This document shows, piece after piece, positions 7,763-16,410 of a DNA stretch of 64,000 bases. Origin of the DNA: Actinoplanes sp. NBRC 103695 (GTDB lineage: Bacteria; Actinomycetota; Actinomycetes; Mycobacteriales; Micromonosporaceae); NCBI RefSeq assembly GCF_030269485.1, contig NZ_BSTL01000019.1:1-64000 (forward strand). Direction: 5' to 3'. A program made the position numbers and the translations under genes. Within the stretch, counting starts at the first letter, position 1. Each line of letters opens with the position of its first letter. Below the pieces are notes generated by a model. It did not search any database. It saw only the letters and a list, made by a program, of their open reading frames with translations, and was not told the origin of the DNA.

Positions 7763-8344
7763 TCAGGAGGGTGGAACCAGGCCGCAGTTGAAGCGGAGCC
7801 AGGCTCCCGCGGTGGTGATGAGGTCGACGGTGAGCTCGATCGAGCGCTCCGGCGGCACGGGCAGGACGGCCAGGGCGAGGCGCTCGCCGACCGGCTGCAC
7901 GGCGGAGATCTTGGCGGCGCCGGGGAAGGCGGTGATCGTCCAGTACCGGATCGGGCCGGTGGACGGGTCGACGCAGAGGTGCACGAGGGTCGTTCCGCCG
8001 CGTGGTGGCTCGGCGCGAAGGCGCAGCGTGTGCCCCTTGGCGGAGGTGACGACCGAGGTGCGGACGGGACAGTCACCAGCCGGCCTGGGCACGTCACGAC
8101 CCACGCCGGTACGCAGCGCGGCGACGCTGCCGACGGCGACCAGCAGGGCGATCAGAACCAGCAGGAACGGCGACAGCCGGGTGCGCGCGGCCGGGACGGG
8201 CTCGCGGCGCCGCACGGCGAGGATCGCCCCGTCCGGCGTGTGGCGGATGATCACGCGCGCACGGGAGCGGACAGGCCGATGCCGGGCAACCCGGCAGCGG
8301 CGCACATATCCCGCGCGATCCCCCATCGACACCCCCGAGACCAT
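7763..8344 (-). CDS. Hypothetical single-pass membrane protein
   Basis: A 193-residue protein with a basic N-terminal region, one transmembrane helix ('LSPFLLVLIALLVAVGSVAAL', about residues 57-77) and an extracytoplasmic domain of about 115 residues carrying three cysteines. No family recognised. The start may be the ATG at 8344 or the one six codons further in. It lies 35 bp downstream of acdS on the same strand and may be read from that transcript, but nothing in its sequence suggests a role in ACC metabolism. Confidence 0.65.
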   Translation of the reverse strand: MVSGVSMGDRAGYVRRCRVARHRPVRSRARVIIRHTPDGAILAVRRREPVPAARTRLSPFLLVLIALLVAVGSVAALRTGVGRDVPRPAGDCPVRTSVVTSAKGHTLRLRAEPPRGGTTLVHLCVDPSTGPIRYWTITAFPGAAKISAVQPVGERLALAVLPVPPERSIELTVDLITTAGAWLRFNCGLVPPS

Positions 8345-8379
8345 AGTCGCCGCGCGGCGCCGGATGGTTCCCGGGCGGG

Positions 8380-9387
8380 TCAGGAGAAGACGCCCGAGTA
8401 GGCGTTGAGGGCGGGCTGGCCGCCCAGGTGGGCGTACAGGATGGTGGAAGTCTTGGGAATGTCACCCTGCCGGACCAGGTCGATCAGGCCGGCCATCGAC
8501 TTTCCCTCGTAGACCGGGTCGATGATCATGCCCTCGAGCCGGCCCGTCAGCCGGATGGCGTCGATCGTGGATTCGACCGGGATGCCGTAGCGGTCGCCCG
8601 CCCAGCCGGGCAGCACGGTGATCTCGTCGTCGCGCAGGTCGCGGTCGAGGCCGATCAGCGCGGCCGTGTTGCGGGCGATGCGCGCCACCTGGTCGGTGGT
8701 CTCGGTCAGCTTCGCGGAGGCGTCGATGCCGATCACGCGGCGGGGACGGTCCTGGCCGGCGAACCCGGCGATCATGCCCGCGTGGGTGCTGCCGGTGACA
8801 CTGCAGACCACGATCGTGTCGAAGAAGATGCCCAGCTCACGTTCCTGCTGCTCGACCTCGTACGCCCAGTTGGCGAAGCCGAGACCACCCAGCCGGTGGT
8901 CCGAGGCGCCGGCCGGGATGGCGTACGGGACACCGCCGGCCGCCGTCACGTCGTCGAGCGCCTGCCGCCAGCTGTCCTTGAAGCCGATGCCGAAGCCGTC
9001 GCTCGCCAGGCGTACCTCAGCTCCCATGATCCTTGAAAGCAGGATGTTGCCGACCTTGTCGTTGACCGGGTCGGGCCAGTCCACCCAGCTCTCCTGGACG
9101 AGCACCGCCTTGAGCCCGGCCCGGGCCGCGACCGCCGCGACCTGCCGGGTGTGGTTGGACTGCACGCCACCGATGCTGACCAGCGTGTCGGCGCCCTGGG
9201 CGAGCGCGTCGGGCAGCAGGTACTCCAGCTTGCGGGTCTTGTTGCCGCCGTAGGCCAGGCCGCTGTTGCAGTCCTCGCGTTTCGCCCAGATGCGGGGGCC
9301 GCCGAGGTGGGCGCTGAGCCTTTCCAGCGGGTGGACGGGACTCGGGCCGAAGAGCAGCGGGTAGCGCTCGAACGCATCCAGGGACAT
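8380..9387 (-). CDS. acdS: 1-aminocyclopropane-1-carboxylate deaminase
   Basis: PLP-dependent ACC deaminase (335 residues; family about 338) that opens the cyclopropane ring of ACC to give 2-oxobutyrate and ammonia in the cytoplasm, removing the plant ethylene precursor. The N terminus '[19 protein letters not shown]', '[20 protein letters not shown]' with the Schiff-base Lys at residue 50, '[19 protein letters not shown]', '[11 protein letters not shown]', and the C-terminal '[15 protein letters not shown]' and '[10 protein letters not shown]' match true ACC deaminases; the Glu of 'VYEGKS' and the Leu region near the C terminus help separate these from D-cysteine desulfhydrase. The ATG at 9387 matches the family start; there is no Shine-Dalgarno sequence. 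Confidence 0.88.
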   Translation of the reverse strand: MSLDAFERYPLLFGPSPVHPLERLSAHLGGPRIWAKREDCNSGLAYGGNKTRKLEYLLPDALAQGADTLVSIGGVQSNHTRQVAAVAARAGLKAVLVQESWVDWPDPVNDKVGNILLSRIMGAEVRLASDGFGIGFKDSWRQALDDVTAAGGVPYAIPAGASDHRLGGLGFANWAYEVEQQERELGIFFDTIVVCSVTGSTHAGMIAGFAGQDRPRRVIGIDASAKLTETTDQVARIARNTAALIGLDRDLRDDEITVLPGWAGDRYGIPVESTIDAIRLTGRLEGMIIDPVYEGKSMAGLIDLVRQGDIPKTSTILYAHLGGQPALNAYSGVFS

Positions 9388-9423
9388 GCAATATATTGCA
9401 TGCTGCGTTCGGATCAATGTCAA
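9386..9423 (-). promoter_or_regulatory. Palindromic operator overlapping the acdS start codon, with a -35-like element
   Basis: ATGCAATATATTGCAT (9386-9401) is a perfect 16-bp palindrome that includes the acdS start codon. On the minus strand an exact TTGACA lies at 9423-9418 and the A/T-rich core of the palindrome can serve as -10. With no Shine-Dalgarno sequence the mRNA is probably leaderless, so a repressor bound here would block initiation directly. The dyad resembles GntR-type operators; the cognate regulator is not in the window. Confidence 0.55.
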
Positions 9424-9464
9424 GAAGAAGTTCACATATCGACGTTCGTGGATATCCTGTGACC

Positions 9465-10610
9465 ATGCGTGTCGGACTGATCGCAGCAATCGTCTTCGGC
9501 GCCGCCTCAGTGATGGGCTTCAACCTCGCGCCGGAACACACCGTCACCTTCGTCAACGCCAGCAACGAGAAGGTCTGGGTCGGCAGCACCGTCAACGCCG
9601 ACGGGTCGAAGAACTTCGCCCACCTGCCGATCCTCAACCCCGGCCAGTCCGGGACCATCACCATCCCGGAGAACGCCGACCCCTGGCACTGGCGCGGCAA
9701 GTTCTTCGCCAGGACCGGATGCACGGGTACGCCGGGCAGCACGTTCCACTGCGCGGTCGGCGACTGCGGCACCGCCGAGGACCACTGCACCACCGGGGAG
9801 CAGCCGGCCAGCCTGGCCGAGTTCAACTTCGACCCGGACGATCCGTGGGGCGCGCCCTGGTACAACGTCAGCTACGTGAACGCGGTGTCGCTACCGATCT
9901 CGATCACGCCGACCGGGGCGCCACCGCCGCAGCCCGGGTCGCAGTACTGCGCCACGGCCGGATGCGCCAAGCCGATGCTGGACGCGTGCCCGCCCGCCTA
10001 TCTGACCAGGGACTCCCAGGGCCGCCCGATGCTCTGCACCAACCCCAACCGGGACGCGGTCACCGACTACAGCCAGGCGATCAAGGCGGCGTGCCCGCGG
10101 GCGTACAGCTGGTCGAGGCACGACACCGAGCCCGGCAACCAGGTCATGTACAACTGCAAGGAGTGCACCGGCTTCACGGTCACGTTCCACAGCAACGACG
10201 GCGGCAGCACTCCCCCGCCCGCCGAGCCCACCACGATGATCGTCAGCAACTGGCACGGCAAATGCATCGACGTGCCCAACGGCGATTACTCCGACCGGGT
10301 CCGGCTGATCGTCTGGGACTGCTGGAACGGTCCCATGCAACGCTTCACGTTCGCGTCGGACGGCTCGGTCCGGATCGGCGGCAAGTGCGTCGACGTGGAC
10401 GGCGGCTCCAACGCCGACATGACAGCCGTGCAGATCTACACCTGCAACAACAGCGGTGCGCAGAAATGGGTGCTGACGGCCGCCGGCGACCTGGTCAATC
10501 CCCAGTCCGACAAGTGCGTCGACATCGGCGGCTGGAACTCCGCCAACGGCGCGCCGCTGCAGATCTGGACCTGCAACGGCTTCGCCAACCAGAAGTGGCA
10601 CCGCGCCTAG
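9465..10610 (+). CDS. Secreted thaumatin-like protein with C-terminal ricin-type lectin domain
   Basis: A 381-residue exported protein: signal peptide (about residues 1-20, '[14 protein letters not shown]'), a cysteine-rich thaumatin/GH64-like beta domain (about 25-250, with '[17 protein letters not shown]', '[12 protein letters not shown]' and paired cysteines), a Pro-rich linker, and a ricin B/CBM13 beta-trefoil (about 255-381) whose three repeats end in 'QRFTF', 'QKWVL' and 'QKWHR'. The ATG at 9465 begins the signal peptide. Thaumatin-like proteins bind or cleave beta-1,3-glucan, and the trefoil binds sugars, so action on fungal or plant walls is a reasonable inference. Divergent from acdS by 77 bp and convergent (4-bp overlap) with the next gene. 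Confidence 0.8.
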   Translation: MRVGLIAAIVFGAASVMGFNLAPEHTVTFVNASNEKVWVGSTVNADGSKNFAHLPILNPGQSGTITIPENADPWHWRGKFFARTGCTGTPGSTFHCAVGDCGTAEDHCTTGEQPASLAEFNFDPDDPWGAPWYNVSYVNAVSLPISITPTGAPPPQPGSQYCATAGCAKPMLDACPPAYLTRDSQGRPMLCTNPNRDAVTDYSQAIKAACPRAYSWSRHDTEPGNQVMYNCKECTGFTVTFHSNDGGSTPPPAEPTTMIVSNWHGKCIDVPNGDYSDRVRLIVWDCWNGPMQRFTFASDGSVRIGGKCVDVDGGSNADMTAVQIYTCNNSGAQKWVLTAAGDLVNPQSDKCVDIGGWNSANGAPLQIWTCNGFANQKWHRA

Positions 10611-10993
10611 CTGAGGGGCGGCTGTCCGTCGGAAGGCTCCGGGTGCTCATGGGCCGCGGGCAGCGCGGGTCTGCCCGCGGCCGGCAGCTCACGCGGACCT
10701 GTCGGCGCCGGCGCCACCGTCGGCGGCTGCACCATCGCGGCGAGCCGGGCCAGGTTGACACTCCAGCCGACACCGAACGGCGGCGGACCGACCACGTTCG
10801 GGTTGTCCGGATCCCAGACGGCGCGGCGCAGCTTGTCGACGGTGGGCGTCCGCAGGTCGTAGGGCACGCCGGCGATCTCACCGTGCCAGTTGCGCTCGTC
10901 GTTGGGCTTGTCCAGTTCCTTGGCCACCGCGGCGCCCGCCAGAGCACCCGCGGCCGCCGCAGCGATCCGAGCCAGCACGGCAATCATCCCCAC
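10607..10993 (-). CDS. DUF5808-like small protein
   Basis: A 128-residue protein with an N-terminal Ala-rich hydrophobic segment (signal anchor) and a conserved stretch 'VPYDLRTPTVDKLRRAVWDP' followed by 'FGVGWSVNLARL', the pattern of DUF5808 proteins. The C-terminal third is Pro/Ala-rich. Its stop overlaps that of the preceding convergent gene by 4 bp. Function unknown. Confidence 0.65.
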   Translation of the reverse strand: MGMIAVLARIAAAAAGALAGAAVAKELDKPNDERNWHGEIAGVPYDLRTPTVDKLRRAVWDPDNPNVVGPPPFGVGWSVNLARLAAMVQPPTVAPAPTGPRELPAAGRPALPAAHEHPEPSDGQPPLS

Positions 10994-11163
10994 AGGCTAA
11001 CGCGCTCATTCAAGACCAACCCCGTTATGGGTACGCGCGACGGTGTCCCCAAGCGCAAGCACCACCCGCACGTGGCACACCGCGACCCGATCACGGCTCA
11101 CGGCCGTGAACGCGTCTTTCGCGAGAGGTGGGTGGTTCCCCGGATACGTCGGCTTCCTGATAT

Positions 11164-11193
11164 CCCTTCGTGCAGGCCGGGCTGCACGAAGGG
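11164..11193. promoter_or_regulatory. Perfect 12-bp inverted repeat upstream of the large cargo-like gene
   Basis: CCCTTCGTGCAG (11164-11175) and CTGCACGAAGGG (11182-11193) are perfect arms around a GCCGGG loop, about 50 bp before the start codon of the 887-residue protein. Without a T-run it is more likely an operator or an mRNA leader hairpin than a terminator for either strand. Confidence 0.5.
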
Positions 11194-11244
11194 GTGCCCG
11201 TGGGGACAGTTTCCCGGGCAGATCTCGCCGGAAGGATGGGACGA

Positions 11245-13908
11245 GTGAAGGTCCCACCGTTACAACACCGCCCTTGGGACGCCGGTCGGACGACCGCCCC
11301 GAAGGCGCGACAGGCCATGCCCCCGCGTGGGGCGGCTGAGTTGCTGCGGCTCCAGCGCGAGGCCGGTAACGCGGCGGTCAGCGGAGCACTCCAGCGCCAG
11401 CCCGCCGACAACAAGGCCGGCGACAACAAGCCCGCCGACAGCAAGGCCGGCGACGGTAAGGCCGGCGACGGCAAGCGGCCGGACTTCACGCAGGACAAGG
11501 TCACTCTCGCCAAAGAGGGCGTCATCCGGCGGGTGGTGCGCGGCCTCAAGTACGGGCTGAAGGGCGGCTACCAGTCCAAGTACGGCGACAAGGAGAGCTT
11601 CGAGCAGGAGAAGACCAGCGACCAGCATCCCGAGCACTCGGCGGTCGTGATCGTCCCCGACCGCAAGCTGGGCGCGGGACCGGTCCAGGTGATCCTGCAC
11701 TTCCACGGCTTCGGCTTCCGCAGCGGCGACCCCTACGCCGGCTACGCGGTGGCGAGCGGCGGCGGGGGCTCGAGCAAGAAGGCCGAGGGCACCACCCGCG
11801 ACTACGACCAGGAGCACTGGGAGCAGCAGGTCGGCGCCGTCGACAAGGAGCGGGCGGCGGCCACGACGCCGGGGCCGGCGGTCGTCACGATCCTCGTGCA
11901 GGGTCGCGGCAAGTCCGACTTCGGTGACGTGCCGACCTACGACTACATCGCGGACGTGTTCAGCAAGGTGCCGGAGCTCGCGGGCGTGACGAAGTACTCG
12001 CTGATCCATACCGCGCACAGCGGCGGCGGGTACAAGCTGCGGACCCACATCCAGGACGACGGCCAGGCCAAGACCAGCGACCGCGCCAAGCTTCCGGCCG
12101 CGAAGCCGGGCACGGCGGCGCCGATCCCGGCGGACATGGTGGTGATGTTCGACGCCGAGGCGATGCTGGACATCGTCAAGAAGGACAAGGACACCGGCAA
12201 GGAGATCAGCCGGACCCCGGCGGTCGCCTCGTGGGCCAAGTCGCATGTGCGGCGGCTCGACAAGGAGATCCGGGCCGCGCTGGCGGCGGGGCGGCCGGCC
12301 GACGCGCAGGCGGCGATCGACGCCACCCCGAAACTGCGGGCGTATTTCGCGCCGGGCGGGAGCTACGACGGCGCCTACCGGCAGGCGAACCGGGAGATCG
12401 GCGCGCTGATCGACCAGATTCCCGAGCCGTACGGGAACGGGGAATCTTCCGCGGTGACCGTTGCTGACCTGTTCCGGTTCGTGGCGGTGACCGGCACCAA
12501 GGTCACTCACGAGTTCGTGATCAGCAAGGGCACGGCGGGCAAGCCGGAGGACGGCGCGATGGCCGACGCGTTGCGCGCCTCGTCCGATCCGACCAGCGAC
12601 CGGAAACAGGCCATCGAACGGGACGTCAAGAAGGCGAGGACGCCCGCGCCGAAGCCGGCCCCCGCAGCACCGCAACCCGCGGCACCGGCGCAGACACCCG
12701 CTCCGCCGGCGCGGGCACCGGCCGCGGCGGCCAAGGCGCCCGCACCGGCCGCGGCGACACAGGCACCCGCACCCGCACCGGCCGTGGCTCCGGCAACGGC
12801 GGCCAAGGTGACGGCGGCCAAAGTGACGGCGAAGGGGTGGAGAGCCAGTGGCGCCACCGCGGACTACGAGCTGACCCAGGCGCAGCGGGACGACCTGGCC
12901 GCGCACACGCCCGAGCAGCGCGCCGCCGACATCGCCGACCTGAAGAGCAAGCAGGCGCGGCTCACCGAGCTGGCCAAGGCCGAGAAGGCGGCCGCCAAGC
13001 CGAAGGCGAAGACCGTGATGCCCGAGGCCGACGTCAAGGAACTGGCCGAGCTGCGGGTGCTGCAGAAGAAGGTCTTCGCCGCGTCGAGAGCTCTCAAGCA
13101 GACCGACGTCGAGGAGGTCCTCAAGGCGGCCGGACACACCGTCGACGGGTGGTACGGCGACGTCCAGAAGGGCACGTTCCTCAACGTCAACGTGCGCGTA
13201 CACAAGCATCTGGCCGCCGCCCTGCAGCGGGCCGAGGCCACCCTGGTGGCCGATGCCAAGACCAACCCGGAGAAGCTGGACGCGGTCGCCCTGGGCCAGA
13301 AGCTGGGCATGAGCCCGAGGGCCGCCGACATGCGCGTTCCCAAGCTGGCGGTGGGCGGCGACAGCATCAGCATGCACACGTTCGGCCTGGCGGTGGACCT
13401 GAACTACGCCGGCAACCCGTACCTGGGACTCAACGGCCGGACGGCGACGAGCGTGATCGTGCGGGCGAGCAGCCTGGTCAACAACGCGCCGGTGGACACC
13501 AAGACGTACCTCGGCGGCGCGAAGGAGGCGTACGACAAGATGGCCGGCGCCTCGCAGGCCCTGGCGACGTACCTGTCCTTCAAGGATCCGAAGAATGTGC
13601 AGGCCCTGAAGGACGCGATCGCGGCGCACACCCCGGCCAAGGGCGAGCCGGCCGACGAGGCGGGCTGGGTGAAGCAGATCGAGAAGGACCACAAGGCCAT
13701 CACGAAGAGCAAGGATTTCCGGAACCACACGTCGCCCGAGAAGGGCTTCATGAACTTCCCGGAGTCGGTCGTGATGGCCCTGGACGGCGCCGGGCTGAAA
13801 TGGGGCGGCACCTACGACGACACGAAGGACCTGATGCACTTCGACCTGCGTTCCGGCGAGGGCGCCAAGATCGACGCCGCTCGCCGGAAGGACAAGGCCG
13901 GCACCTAG
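11245..13908 (+). CDS. Large multidomain protein with M15-type peptidase C terminus, possible injection-system cargo
   Basis: An 887-residue protein. The N-terminal 'LLRLQREAGNAAVSGALQR' matches the 'LQ..AGN.AV' signature found at the head of many actinobacterial DUF4157 and contractile-injection-associated (eCIS) proteins. A charged Lys/Asp/Gly repeat follows (about residues 55-85), then an alpha/beta-hydrolase-like segment ('VILHFHGFGFRSGDP', 'HTAHSGGGYKLR'), an Ala/Pro-rich linker (about 465-530), and a C-terminal D-Ala-D-Ala carboxypeptidase (M15-like) region with 'SMHTFGLAVDLN' and 'LMHFDLR' supplying His/Asp/His zinc ligands. No signal peptide. GTG 11245 has GGAAGG nine bases upstream; ATG 11236 is the alternative. 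No eCIS structural genes are in the window. Convergent 4-bp overlap with the next gene. Confidence 0.65.
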   Translation: MKVPPLQHRPWDAGRTTAPKARQAMPPRGAAELLRLQREAGNAAVSGALQRQPADNKAGDNKPADSKAGDGKAGDGKRPDFTQDKVTLAKEGVIRRVVRGLKYGLKGGYQSKYGDKESFEQEKTSDQHPEHSAVVIVPDRKLGAGPVQVILHFHGFGFRSGDPYAGYAVASGGGGSSKKAEGTTRDYDQEHWEQQVGAVDKERAAATTPGPAVVTILVQGRGKSDFGDVPTYDYIADVFSKVPELAGVTKYSLIHTAHSGGGYKLRTHIQDDGQAKTSDRAKLPAAKPGTAAPIPADMVVMFDAEAMLDIVKKDKDTGKEISRTPAVASWAKSHVRRLDKEIRAALAAGRPADAQAAIDATPKLRAYFAPGGSYDGAYRQANREIGALIDQIPEPYGNGESSAVTVADLFRFVAVTGTKVTHEFVISKGTAGKPEDGAMADALRASSDPTSDRKQAIERDVKKARTPAPKPAPAAPQPAAPAQTPAPPARAPAAAAKAPAPAAATQAPAPAPAVAPATAAKVTAAKVTAKGWRASGATADYELTQAQRDDLAAHTPEQRAADIADLKSKQARLTELAKAEKAAAKPKAKTVMPEADVKELAELRVLQKKVFAASRALKQTDVEEVLKAAGHTVDGWYGDVQKGTFLNVNVRVHKHLAAALQRAEATLVADAKTNPEKLDAVALGQKLGMSPRAADMRVPKLAVGGDSISMHTFGLAVDLNYAGNPYLGLNGRTATSVIVRASSLVNNAPVDTKTYLGGAKEAYDKMAGASQALATYLSFKDPKNVQALKDAIAAHTPAKGEPADEAGWVKQIEKDHKAITKSKDFRNHTSPEKGFMNFPESVVMALDGAGLKWGGTYDDTKDLMHFDLRSGEGAKIDAARRKDKAGT

Positions 13909-14468
13909 GCCGGCGCCAACACCTGGGCCGGCGTCAGCGCGGCGACCAGCGGGATCTCGAAGTGCACGGTCCGCGAGCAGTCGGCGCCGCCGTCCCGCGG
14001 GTCGTGCACGAGGTCGGCCATGCTCCGCCAGAACGCCTCGGCGCCCGGCACCCGGGTGTCGGTGTGCAGGTAGATGTCGCGGTAGACCGGCTGCGCCGAG
14101 GCGAACTCGACGGCCCGCCGGACCAGGGCGCGGGCCAGGCCCCGGCGGCGGTGCTCGGGGCGGACGTACACCCGGAAGAGCTGGGCCGTCGTGGCCGCCG
14201 GATAGCGGTCGACCAGCCAGCGCGGGTGCGGCGGGTGGTTCGGGGCGGCGGCCCGCACGGCCGTGGTGGCCACCACCTCGCCACCCGTGACGGCGACGAA
14301 GAGCGCGTGGTGCGGCTGCCGCAGGTAGGTGCCTTCGAGGTCGATCACGTCGGCGTGCCAGTCCGGCCGGTAGCCGCAGTCGAACACCCGGTAGAACGTG
14401 TCGAGCATGACGCTGCGGGCGCCGTCCACGTCGTCCGGTCCGGCGATCCGCAGTTCGTAATCGGTCAT
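13905..14468 (-). CDS. GNAT N-acetyltransferase, last gene of the ATP-grasp operon
   Basis: A 187-residue GNAT protein with motif A 'VYVRPEHRRRGLARALVRRA' (about residues 98-117) and the second core strand region 'YLHTDTRVPGAEAFWRSM'. The ATG at 14468 overlaps the epimerase stop in an ATGA quartet (14465-14468), so it is the coupled fifth gene of the operon that starts at 18424. In context it may acetylate the pathway product or an intermediate, for self-protection or capping; that is inference. Confidence 0.8.
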   Translation of the reverse strand: MTDYELRIAGPDDVDGARSVMLDTFYRVFDCGYRPDWHADVIDLEGTYLRQPHHALFVAVTGGEVVATTAVRAAAPNHPPHPRWLVDRYPAATTAQLFRVYVRPEHRRRGLARALVRRAVEFASAQPVYRDIYLHTDTRVPGAEAFWRSMADLVHDPRDGGADCSRTVHFEIPLVAALTPAQVLAPA

Positions 14469-15376
14469 GGAACACTCACTTTCTCGAGGTCGACACCGAG
14501 CCCGGGCGAGCCGGTGAGCCGCAGGAATCCGTCGTGGCCGCCGATGCCGGTGTACGGGTCGCCGGCCAGCAGCAGGTGCCCGTCCAGGTCGACCCAGCGC
14601 GCCAGCCCGGCCAGGTGCACGGCCGGCGCGATGCCGAGCGTGCTCGCCACCAGGCAGCCGAGCATGATCTCCATCCCGGCGGCGCGGGCCTTCGTGGCGA
14701 GGCGCAGCGCGGGCGCGATCCCGCCGCACTTGGCGAGCTTGATGTTGATCCCGGCCACCGCGCCGGCGAGCCGGTCGACGTCGGCCTCGGTGGCGGCGTC
14801 CTCGTCGGCGACGATCGGCACGTCGGTGCGCTCGCTGATCCAGGCGAGGCGGGCGGGTGTGCCGGGCGGGATCGGCTGTTCCACCATCTCGATCCGGCAC
14901 CACGCGAGCTCGTCGAGCAGCCGCAGGGTCCGCGCCGGGGTCCAGCCGCCGTTGGGGTCGATCAGCAGCCGGGCCTCGGGCGCCGCTCGACGCACCGCGG
15001 CGATCCGCTCCGGGTCGTACTCGTCGCCCGCCTTGACCTTCAGCACACCGAAACCCGGCGGCACGTCGACAAGAGCGGGATCGACCAGACCGATGGTGTA
15101 CGCGGTGGCGACCGGCGTCGGGTCCGGCAGGCCGAGGAGCCGATGAACGGGCACCCCGGCCCGCTTGCCGCGCAGGTCGTGCAGGGCGGCGTCGTACGCG
15201 GCCCGGACACCGGCTTCCATCCCGAGGTAGACGCTGGAGACGACTTCGCCGTGCCCGGTCATCCCATCGTCATCCGTCACGGTGACCCGCATGGCGTCCC
15301 GCCCGGCCATCGTCGACCGGGAGATCCGCAGCGGCGTCCGCAATCGCAGCCGGTAGGACACCCAGGACACCTTCAT
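14465..15376 (-). CDS. Dipeptide epimerase (enolase superfamily)
   Basis: A 303-residue member of the mandelate racemase/muconate-lactonizing subgroup, closest in layout to L-Ala-D/L-Glu epimerases. The barrel motifs are present: 'GVLKVKAG' with the KxK catalytic lysines, 'LLIDPNGGW' (metal Asp), 'EMVEQPI' (metal Glu), 'IVADEDA' (metal Asp) and 'INIKLAKCGG' with the second catalytic Lys. It would epimerise an alpha-carbon of a dipeptide or N-acyl amino acid. Positioned between a cysteine-synthase-like enzyme and a GNAT, with ATGA overlaps on both sides, so it most likely acts on the product of the operon's ATP-grasp ligase. Substrate unproven. Confidence 0.85.
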   Translation of the reverse strand: MKVSWVSYRLRLRTPLRISRSTMAGRDAMRVTVTDDDGMTGHGEVVSSVYLGMEAGVRAAYDAALHDLRGKRAGVPVHRLLGLPDPTPVATAYTIGLVDPALVDVPPGFGVLKVKAGDEYDPERIAAVRRAAPEARLLIDPNGGWTPARTLRLLDELAWCRIEMVEQPIPPGTPARLAWISERTDVPIVADEDAATEADVDRLAGAVAGINIKLAKCGGIAPALRLATKARAAGMEIMLGCLVASTLGIAPAVHLAGLARWVDLDGHLLLAGDPYTGIGGHDGFLRLTGSPGLGVDLEKVSVP

Positions 15377-16410
15377 GCGGGCACCGGCGCGACCACGGTC
15401 GTGCAGCGGCTCCACCGGGTCACCTCGACCGCGCGCGGATGCGGGATCTCCACCGGATGCCCGCGCCCGGAGCCGAGCAGCCCGCGTTCCGCGCACCAGT
15501 CGTCGTCGAAGATCGTGTCCAGGTATCGGTGCGGACCGTCCGGGAAGACCGTGACCACCCGCGCGCCGGGCCGGGTCCGCGCGATCCACGCCGACACCCG
15601 GGCCACCGCGCCGGTGCTCCACCCGCCGGTGACGAACGCGGACCGCGCCAGCCGCCGGCAGCTCTCCACCGCCTCGGCCGGCCCGACCCAGTGCACCTCG
15701 TCGAACGCGTCGTAGTCGACGTTCGACGGGTAGACGCTGCTGCCCAGGCCGCGCATCAGCCGGGGGCGCGCCGGTTGCCCGAAGATCGTCGACCCGACCG
15801 TGTCCACCCCGACCAGCCGCAGCCGCGGCCAGTGCCGGCGCAGCGCCCGGGCCAGCCCGCCGCTGTGCCCGCCGGTGCCGACGCTGCACACCAGCACATC
15901 CGCCTCGTCGAGCTGGGCGGCCACCTCGTCGGCGAGTCCCGCGTACCCGGTCAGGTTGTCCGGGTTGTGGTACTGGTCCGGCCAGTACCCGCCCGGCAGC
16001 GCGGCGAGCACCTCGGCCAGCCGGTCCCGCCGCGCCTGCTGCCAGCCGCCGGTCGGATGCGGCCGGTCGACGATCTCCAGCCGCGCGCCGTACGCCCGCA
16101 GCAGCCCCCGCATCGACGGTTCCAGCTCACGGTCCACGACCAGCACCACCGGGTGCCCGAGTGCCTGCCCCGCGAAGGCCAGCCCGACGCCGAGCGTGCC
16201 ACTGGTCGACTCGACGACGGGAGCGCCGGGGCGCAGCTCACGCCGGGCCCGCGCGCCGGTCAGCATGGCCACCGCCGCGCGTGCCTTCATGCCTCCCGGC
16301 GCGGCGCACTCGACCTTGGCCCAGAAGCCGGGGTGCGGATATGGCAGCGGCGCGTCGACGAACACGACAGGCGTGTTGCCGACGAGGTTCAGCAGCTGCG
16401 GGGCGGTCAC
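15373..16410 (-). CDS. PLP-dependent cysteine synthase-like enzyme
   Basis: A 345-residue fold-type II PLP enzyme. 'LVGNTPVVFVD' opens the family, the Schiff-base lysine is K42 in 'GGMKARAAVAML', the phosphate loop is 'VCSVGTGGHSGG', and 'ESTSGTLGVGLA' is the substrate loop. The SKDR segment of true cysteine synthases is replaced by 'GGMKARA', so a different nucleophile or amino-acid donor is likely; SbnA-type enzymes, for example, make an N-substituted 2,3-diaminopropionate. Coupled by ATGA overlaps to both neighbours. Best inference: it builds the non-proteinogenic amino acid used by the ATP-grasp ligase. Confidence 0.85.
   Translation of the reverse strand: MTAPQLLNLVGNTPVVFVDAPLPYPHPGFWAKVECAAPGGMKARAAVAMLTGARARRELRPGAPVVESTSGTLGVGLAFAGQALGHPVVLVVDRELEPSMRGLLRAYGARLEIVDRPHPTGGWQQARRDRLAEVLAALPGGYWPDQYHNPDNLTGYAGLADEVAAQLDEADVLVCSVGTGGHSGGLARALRRHWPRLRLVGVDTVGSTIFGQPARPRLMRGLGSSVYPSNVDYDAFDEVHWVGPAEAVESCRRLARSAFVTGGWSTGAVARVSAWIARTRPGARVVTVFPDGPHRYLDTIFDDDWCAERGLLGSGRGHPVEIPHPRAVEVTRWSRCTTVVAPVPA

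Noticed and set aside
11260-14475. 1071-residue minus-strand frame
   Set aside because: Antisense shadow of the cargo-like gene caused by GC-rich codons; Arg/Gly/Pro/His-rich and without domains.
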